This document shows, in pieces, positions 1 to 8,300 of a DNA stretch of 49,296 bases. Position 1 is the stretch's first letter, and each line of letters starts with the position of its first letter. Where the stretch lies: the NCBI GenBank assembly GCA_002633005.1, contig NMRA01000021.1:405058-454353 (forward strand), read 5' to 3'. The notes under the pieces were generated by a model. It saw only the letters and a list, made by a program, of their open reading frames with translations. It was not told where the DNA came from and did not search any database. This stretch comes from Phoronis australis. Taxonomy: Eukaryota; Phoronida; Phoronidae. The position numbers were made by a program, and so were the translations under genes.

Positions 1-1963
1 ACTCCAACTACACCAAACGACTACATGTTGCAGGGAATAGCAAGAGATTTTTGTGTTAACCTTACTAAAATTAAATAGCTCTGGTTATCTGGGAGTAACA
101 TTTCTTGCATTGGGTTCTGTTCCCCTGGCATGTATGTACTCTCCAGGTAACAATGAAAACTGAAGTCAATGGCCAAATGGCCAGCATTCACTTCCAAAGC
201 ACCAACACAAATAACTGCCACAGACTGTGTTCATTAGAGAGCTGGACATTGTGAAGCCTCAATGGAAGTTAGCCCCAAACCAAGACGTGATCTTTTTGTA
301 GTGAGTCACTATTGCTGCACAGATAGTGAAAACACACTAGCTGGACAGCAGTCAAAATGAGAAATCTCTCCAAGATAACCAGGCATCTGCATATTTAGAA
401 AAGGTCATGAAAAATAGTTGCTTTCCCCCTTTAATTCTGATTCAGGAGAACATGCAGATTTTGTAAAACCTCTAATTTAGTTTATAATACTAATTTATAA
501 CATCACTACAAAACAATCAAACGTCACCTGTCATAACAAACTACTACAGAAGTCTACTACATACACTGACAAGATAACACACATTTACTTTTACAAAAAC
601 ACAAATTTACAATTTAGAGCCTCCAATTGGGGAAATTCATCCACTGCAAATCTTCCTGAAGTAGCAACACTATTGTTGTTATTCAAATTCATTGTGGGAC
701 ATTTGTCGACTTGTAAACATCTGGTGACATTAAAGAGCAAAGGATGTGCAACAGCATTGATAATTTACATTTTTTTCAGTGAGATTTAACTTCACCTTAA
801 TCAGATGGGGTGTGCCTCCAGAATCTTTTGTGCAAGATGTGCTAATCTCTATAGTAATAGGAGACATTATCAGGAACACTCTCACACTCTTTTATTCATG
901 TAAACACAAAGCATGTTGCAGTGGATTCATGCTTTCAATTAAAGTGTACGCGAGTTACCAATGTGGTTTTGTCATATTGTTTACATGTCACCCAGTAATC
1001 TGTGATGTCACCCGATGTTTACGCGTTAGCAACCCTCCCATAATGCATTCGAAAAATGAAAGCGGTGCAGTAGATGAAATCTCCCGAATTAACCCTAACT
1101 CAGATCTTCGAATTTGCACGATAAAAAGCGGGACAAACACATGTTCTCAAAACATTAAACTTTGCCAACACTTTCAACAGTCACAGAACATGGACATATC
1201 AATGTTGTTATTAACATATATGAGACAATAAATTATGTATTTACAAGACACGAGAGCAACTAATTGAAAGCATAGTTGGAAGAACTAGAAAACTTAATTC
1301 AGCAAATGCCAGGATAAGAATACTACCTTTTGGTGAAGAAAACTGAATATTTTAAAACATCATCAAAAGGGTAATACCAGGATATTCAATAGCACAAAAC
1401 GGTATAATACCCAGAATAAGAACCCAAAGTAATTCCGACTTGATGTTAAGATACTCCACAACATTTTCTGACTGGCTTATATGCACAGTAAAGAAAAATG
1501 TGCCTTATTTGGAAAAGGGCAAATTCCATAGCACTCCTTTCACACAGCTTTGAGAAAGATGCAGGGTTAAAATGAAGTGTGCACAGATCAGAACCAAATG
1601 GCATGTTATCTAGCCTAAGTTTTGTTTGGTCTAACATTGTCAAATGCCTACTCTGTAAGACAAAAACTAGTGAGCTAACAAAAAACACACGCATCGCTTG
1701 TAACGCACGATCTTGCCAAAACCACACGAAACTAGCCTCATGCAACTCAGTCCAGGTTTGTCCATGAAAAGTAGACATTCACATCCTGTCATCTGAACTT
1801 TATGCATTCTGATGGATACTGTTGCTGCTGCATTCGCTCCCGTTGTTCTGGGAATCAAGTTTTCTTTTCCTAGACCTCGATGTATTCCTTACGTATAACT
1901 AATTCATTCCATCTACGATCCAATAAAACGGACAGATTTACAACTCACGCTGAGAGTCACCAT
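1..1963. other. 3' flank of TEDC1, no gene recognised
   Basis: No open frame here resembles a known protein, and the longest ones lack splice-bounded coding character. The part next to 1963 should hold the TEDC1 3' UTR, but I cannot fix a polyadenylation site. A minus-strand AATAAA lies near 891-896 among other weak candidates. The only structure I see is one copy of a diverged repeat at 1001-1095. Confidence 0.5.
1001..1095. repeat. Diverged dispersed repeat, copy 1
   Basis: This stretch aligns with 2830-2925 in the same orientation. Shared blocks are TGTGATGTCACC, then CTCCATAATGCATT / CTCCCATAATGCATT, then AGCGGTGCAGTAGAT / AGCGGCACCATAGAT. The copies have many substitutions and small indels, so the element is old. 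I do not recognise the family. Confidence 0.6.
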
Positions 1964-2314
1964 TCACTTGCTTATGGCAGGTGGTATACACACTACGTCA
2001 TCACCTAACCGCCCGGCAATCATTTCCATGCCCTGTCTGAACATGGAGTACTTCCTATCTATTTCCTCCTCTACAGTTTGAAGAGTTTCCTCCAGCATAC
2101 CAATGCTCTGTTTAATGTCCTCAACTTCCGGGTCAGACTCGAGCGACGGCACTTTAAGAGTCTTTTTTGTTGATGTCTCCGGTGAGAAGACAAACTGTCT
2201 CTGAGAAGTTTTCCTAGTGGGACTGTTCAGTGCTATGTACTCCCCCTGTTGCTGAATTTCTTCATCGATGGATGCCAGTATAGAGTCAATTTCTTCCTTC
2301 GTTACATTTGAACT
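1964..2314 (-). CDS. TEDC1: TEDC1 exon 8 (terminal, stop codon)
   Basis: The acceptor ATCAATTTCAG is followed by SSNVTKEEIDSILASIDEEI and 116 codons in all to a TGA at 1964-1966. It contains a Ser/Thr/Lys-rich linker and then an acidic coiled-coil-like stretch (IKQSIGMLEETLQTVEEEID). The open frame extends 27 bases upstream into the intron, but the AG and phase fix the exon edge at 2314. Confidence 0.88.
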   Translation of the reverse strand, partial: SSNVTKEEIDSILASIDEEIQQQGEYIALNSPTRKTSQRQFVFSPETSTKKTLKVPSLESDPEVEDIKQSIGMLEETLQTVEEEIDRKYSMFRQGMEMIAGRLGDDVVCIPPAISK

Positions 2315-5300
2315 CTGAAATTGATGAACAAAAAATGCCACATTACTGATCCAGGACAGCGTTACAATTTCAAGGATTTATGATATGGTTATTTACTTCA
2401 AAAACCAACACACTTTCAAACTGTTGGTGGATTGCAAATATGCTACTGACCGAAATTCATGTTGTCCAACATAAATTTTTCTATTTTACAGAGCTGGATT
2501 GAAATTTTAAAATGTTGAAGCTTTTATCAAAGATTTATTTCAAGATGTTCCTATGGTGCAATCTATGGCAATAACGAATAATTATTTTTGTTCAAGGTTT
2601 ACTTCAGCATGATCGGATGGCCCCTGCTTCAAGAAGCTTTCATGCAAAAGATTTGCTAAAAGTCTATGTATTCCCTTGATGCATTTTGATCCTCACCTTG
2701 CAATTTTCATATTTGCTTGATTGTTATTTAGTAATAGTTGCACCCAAAAGCATGTAATAATGGACCTGGTGGTCAGCTCAAGAGGCAAGTGCTGTTACCT
2801 GTCATATTTTTTACTAGACACCAAGTTTTTGTGATGTCACCAGATGATTTCAAACCGACAACCACTCCATAATGCATTTGAAAACAGACAGCGGCACCAT
2901 AGATAAAATCCAAAAATTAAAGCTCTACTTATAATCACGTGCATCCCAATGCACTGGTGCAGATTTAACACAAGACAAAAGTGTCCCAGCCATAGACTCA
3001 ACTCACTTTGGCAATCCACAATCGTTCTAAATGCTCCAATATAGCCTCATATTTTGTAATTGACTCTCTGATCTTGGACCTTGACTTTTTCATCTCTGAC
3101 ACTGCTTCAGCAGGAATGTTCATCGGCAGGTTCTGTGTTTCTACTGCATTCTGGTGTTCTTTGCGCGCATCTGCCTCCTTTAGCTTCACGTCCAAAACAC
3201 TTTCCTGTGAAATACAAAATGGTCAACTTGGCTATCCACAAGCACAATAACATAGTTGACGTGGCACACGGAAAACCCACACACGCACAATGCTAACTAC
3301 TCATCAATGACCGAGCCATTCGCTACAAACGAAATAAACAAGTTATACACATTACTATCACAGTGTATAGAATTTCCAACTACAGTAGAGTAATAGTCAA
3401 AACAGAGACAAAGAAGAGAAGTTTGAAAAAAAAGATGCCAATCAGTTCACAAGAAAAATTTTGTGACATTCTAAAGGGGCCTGGTTGAAAAAATCTCCCG
3501 ATTTGATTTTCAAGTGGGAAACCTGTCACTGGTCTGCTTAAAAGCTAATAAACAAAGACAGTGGACTTCAAAAGATGCAGTGCATAATTACTACACAAGA
3601 CTGTAAAGTGGAATACAGAGAGAACAGACTATGATAGACTTCACTTATAATGGCTTAACTTTGAAATGGTGAAATCTTGGCTTTTACCATTTTTTGACTG
3701 GCTTTGTACAGTTTAAAACTGAAACTAGACAAAATTTCACGTTTCACAGTTTTGAAAATTTTCAGCAAACACATTGAACAACTATACTTTGACAAAAGTA
3801 GGTGGTCTTAAATCACAGCTTTACCAGAGAAGCTGATTATTTTGCATTTACCGCTATTTAATGCAAGGACACAGATGGGGATTTTTTGTATCTGGAAAAA
3901 AATCATGATTCGTTAGATATAACACGTACCAAAAATCAGTTGAGGTGGAGATTTAACAGTCTTATTGACCAAAATCAGATCCAACAACTTTAAGAGGCCT
4001 TCTGGCCAGAATATGCCATACCACATGTTCATACCCTATCTCTGTCTATAAAAGCGTGGTAATGGGTCAATGCTATCAAAAATGGTGATATTCTGTAAAT
4101 CCTTGCTACAGGATTGCCTTAACCGTTTCTAAGTGAGAAGCATAATGATTCACTGGATACCACAAGTAACAAAGACAACCAAGTTTAGGCCAAAACCTGG
4201 ACCACAGGTTATTGGCTGTGAACGCTGTCATGTCACGTGCAAAGTGCAGTGCCCCTGTTGATCATCACACAAACTAACGTGGTAGCCCAGCAGTGTCCAC
4301 TTTTATCATTCAACTCAAATGTTGACCTACCATCCATTTCCAAAAGATATCTTCCTGGTGCCTCCATTTGAGCAGGTCCTGCAATCTCTCATTGTCTTTT
4401 TCTAATAACGTTAAGTTCTGTGAATAAAGAATTTTAGACAACTTTATAAGATATTGCTTTAGCTCGGTGCATCCCGAGACAGCAAACAATATTTTCAAAG
4501 GGCATTCGCATAGCTAATGGTGGAGGAAGGGTAATTCAATGGAACCTTCCAATGTTACCGTTATAAAGTTATGTTCACTTGTTTCAAATAGGGCCACTAG
4601 ATGGTGCTATTGTGTATACATTGTTGCTTTTTAGCCAAAACAGTAGCAAAAGTGTTACCACAATCACACACATGAAAACTGACATCTCCAAATAAACCGA
4701 AATGTTGGATTTGGATGTCAATCTTCCCGTGTGCCCTTGTGATTAGACTCTTGTCTACTAATGGGCAACAGTCAAATATGATGTGACCACATTTGGCATG
4801 GTTCATACAAACTTTTGACAACCCAATTTCAGGCCTTTTTAGGACTAATTAATACTAATATAGGGCCTCGTCAATCACTGTTCGCATGCAAAAAAAAAGC
4901 ATGATGACATGATCATGAAATCATATATATAATGCATGCTATTGCATTACCACCTTCAAATTTCCTTTAGCTATAATTAACTTTAAACAGAGAACTACAA
5001 GTTGGAAGTCTTTTATTTAACAATCAGTGTCTTCAAAACAGTTCTGATCGTTAAGCAGTCAGAGTTTAAGCACAGTCCGTATCAATAAAAGTCAGTGTCT
5101 TTAAAACAGTTCTTCTCAGTCAGCAATCAGTGCCTTGAAAACAATTCTTATCAATAAGCAGTCACTGTGAATGACTTACAAAAAATACAGATGGTTTCAT
5201 AGTGATCAGCTATTTGTGTTTTGTGGAAGCAGCATGTGATTTCACTGCACCCAAACCCATCTTTCCCAGGAAAATTTCTTTGTTGCATACAACGCATAAC

Positions 5301-8300
5301 GCTTTATGTTTACTATACTTGCATTCCGCTAGCCAGTTCTTGTACACTTCGTCCTTCAGCCTAATTCTATTGAAAACAGTCTTCCCAATCTCAATTCTGG
5401 GACTCGGGAAATGGCAGCAATCATGATATAATTGAATTGCGTTTACCCCCTCACGATGGAACCCTTTGGCAGGTTTCCCGTTCAAACTCTAGGTGGTGTG
5501 GAAAAGTACTACTGCAGCGCCAGAAAGGCACTGAATTGTACCCTGTGGACAAATGCAGAACTACAAAGTTGTCTCCCCTTACCTCACGATCTATTACCCG
5601 AGGTAAACCGGAAAACCAACAAAAGTAAACTCGAAATGCCAATGAAAATTTTTCGCATGCTTTGAGAAAGGTGCAACGACTGAAAACTAGAATTCAGGGC
5701 CAGAAACAAAAATTTTTAATGCCAATAGCTCAAATTTAGGGCCTTGTCAAGGCCGAAGTCCAAATAAGGGCCCCTTTATGGTTTAGAGTCAAAATTCCAG
5801 GCCTTTTCAAGCCTGTGTAAACCATGTTTTGAGAACCAGTTTTCTCCACTGAACAATGGGCATGAAACTGGTTGTTAAATGTGGGCACGTTATAACGGAC
5901 TAAAGCCCATTCTATGCAGTCTTCAAAGTACCTCATACTTGATGCATAGTTGACAAGATACTATAATACTTAAGGTGGATCTCTGAAGAAAATGTACTAT
6001 ACTGAGATAATGCAATCAACGTAACATGGAAAGGACGAGCGTGGTACTTCAGCAAATCATAAGACGTTAAGGGGGGAGTACCTTTTTCAACAATTCCGGG
6101 TGACGAAGCATCATAATCTCGAGCACAGACAGGTGATTCTTGTCAGGTGATAGAGACACTCCTTGGGTAGCTTCTCTTAACTAGAACACAGGTGAGAATA
6201 GATAGGTATTAAGCCATTATTATGACAAGACAGAGCAGAGTTATTTACAAGGCCACTATATCGTTTTCTTGGAAGCATTGCAAAAACAAGCACGAAAGTT
6301 AAAATAAACTATCGGAGAATGTTCAAGCATAATACAATGACGAGAGCGACAAACTATTCACTATCACATGATGTGAACTAACAAAAATCAAGGTTTAAAA
6401 TGCATAAAGACAGGCCGGTCATCTTGTGTTCCCTGGCGTGCACACCAACCTTGTGCGAGAGGACGTTTTTCTCCCTCTGAAGAGCATACAGGTTCCTGAG
6501 GCTCATCCTCAGCTTGCCATTGAGCCAGAGCAGATATTTGATTCTGCCGTCGGGGTCATCTGGTACCCGGGGTGAGCGCGGTGTGACCATGGTGTTGGAA
6601 GGCTTGTCACCATCTCCTGCCTGGAAAAGTGCAACACAGAAATTGAAAATAAGATGGAAGGAATGACACGTAATGGTGAGGGTAACACCACATCACAGAA
6701 TAAACCAAACAAACGCAATGTTAAAACAATTTCAAATTCGATTTCAAATACAAACACGAGATACCTGCTGTCTAGTCTTAAATTTAGAGAATGATTTTTT
6801 GCACAATAAGTGTGACATTTCCAACAATAGGATTTCAGCACGTGTTATTGATATCAACCAAATAACGTTGGCAAATTGGGACAAGGGCTTTTCAGCATTA
6901 CCCCGTACAGTCCTGACGAGTCATCATTGAGAGGTGATGAGCAGTTTTCCATAAACTTGTCCACAATGTTCTCTTTACACATCAGCCAGCCCAGCGCCAG
7001 CAAGAGTTCCCGAGCACCCTCCGACATGTCGTTGGGTAACGAGGCAAAGTCCCGTGAGTAGAAGCCGCGACGTTGCATTTCGCGCTTGACAAAAACAATA
7101 AGCTCTCCTAGGAATAGAGGTAGAAACTGAAGCATTTGCAAATTATTAACAAATACAACGAATGCATTCTTATATGAAAATAATATGTATGAGCCACGGT
7201 GGAATTGTCTACTTTAATAAACTTCAACTTCATTTTTATTAATTTAACTGCAATGTAAACTGAGTCCATCACTCGACCACAGTGAGGCGCTTCAAGCATG
7301 CTACTGAAAGCATGATCCCAGGAATGAAGTATGGCACCAATGCTGTTGTACAGGTGTCAGTGTTGATGCCAAGACAGGGCTCATTCAAATTGTTATTAGA
7401 GTTGATAGTTACAATGCTTAACTTGTTTTAAACTTATGAACATATCTCAGTTGCACAACTAATCTAAAATGTCACAAAATTAAAAAACAACAGTGCTTGA
7501 TTTGGCGACCAGCAGTTCACCAATGTGGCTTCAGATTTGTGTTTGACGACCTGCGAAAACAATCCCGAATGTCCGTGTTCTGCGTAGGAATGGGGAATAG
7601 AGTAAGGGTGAGCAAACCAAAACTCGGAAATATCTTGGTAAATTATGAGCTCGGGTACACATTTTTAAAGTGATCGGAGAGTTGACACTGTTCAATGAGG
7701 GAAAAAACATGTGTTGTGTCACGTAAGGACAATGAATATAGCAATGCCCAGAGAATGGTGTATATTTATGGAGGAAATAGAAGATATGCGTTATTATAAA
7801 TAACAGTGACAGCAGCATGACGTTTTTTGGCGTTAAGCTAAGCATTGAGCACTGCATGACAATAAGGTCACTTTTTGACCTCTACAGAGTAACCAGATGC
7901 CTCCTACCTGTGGACAACTCTGCAAAGGCCTTAACACTAACTTCGTCAATGTAGCCATACTTGCAGAAATAAATCAACTCAAACAGGAGTCTCCATAGTG
8001 GTCCCACCTGAAACAACAATGTCAGACAAAAGTTTACACAATGTATCCATCAACATAGGCAATTACATTACTGTATAATGCCGCAGGCATGCAAGGACAA
8101 TAGCAAACTCCCATAAGGATAATAGCACACCCCCATAAGGACAATAGCACACCCCCATAAAAAGTTACTCATCTCAAAATACACTGCATAAAATCGAATG
8201 AAACTTGCGTATCTATACACACATGGAGTTATAACTAACTTATACTATGACACTGGCGACAATTAAGTCAACATAATTTGAACATAATCATGAAAAACTG

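Larger units (their letters stand above)
4418..6081 (-). other. TEDC1: TEDC1 intron 5, with transposon-like debris
   Basis: Holds a degenerate tandem repeat (5021-5165), a BED-finger reading frame (5210-5485) and several AGGCCTTTT / AGGGCCTTGTCAA motifs at about 4826-4875 and 5733-5815 that may mark the edges of a decayed element. It also has a CTCF-like motif at 4594-4608. Confidence 0.55.

Noticed and set aside
779-1231. 150-aa plus-strand open frame
   Set aside because: No family resemblance, intron-like composition, and it covers a diverged repeat shared with 2830-2925.
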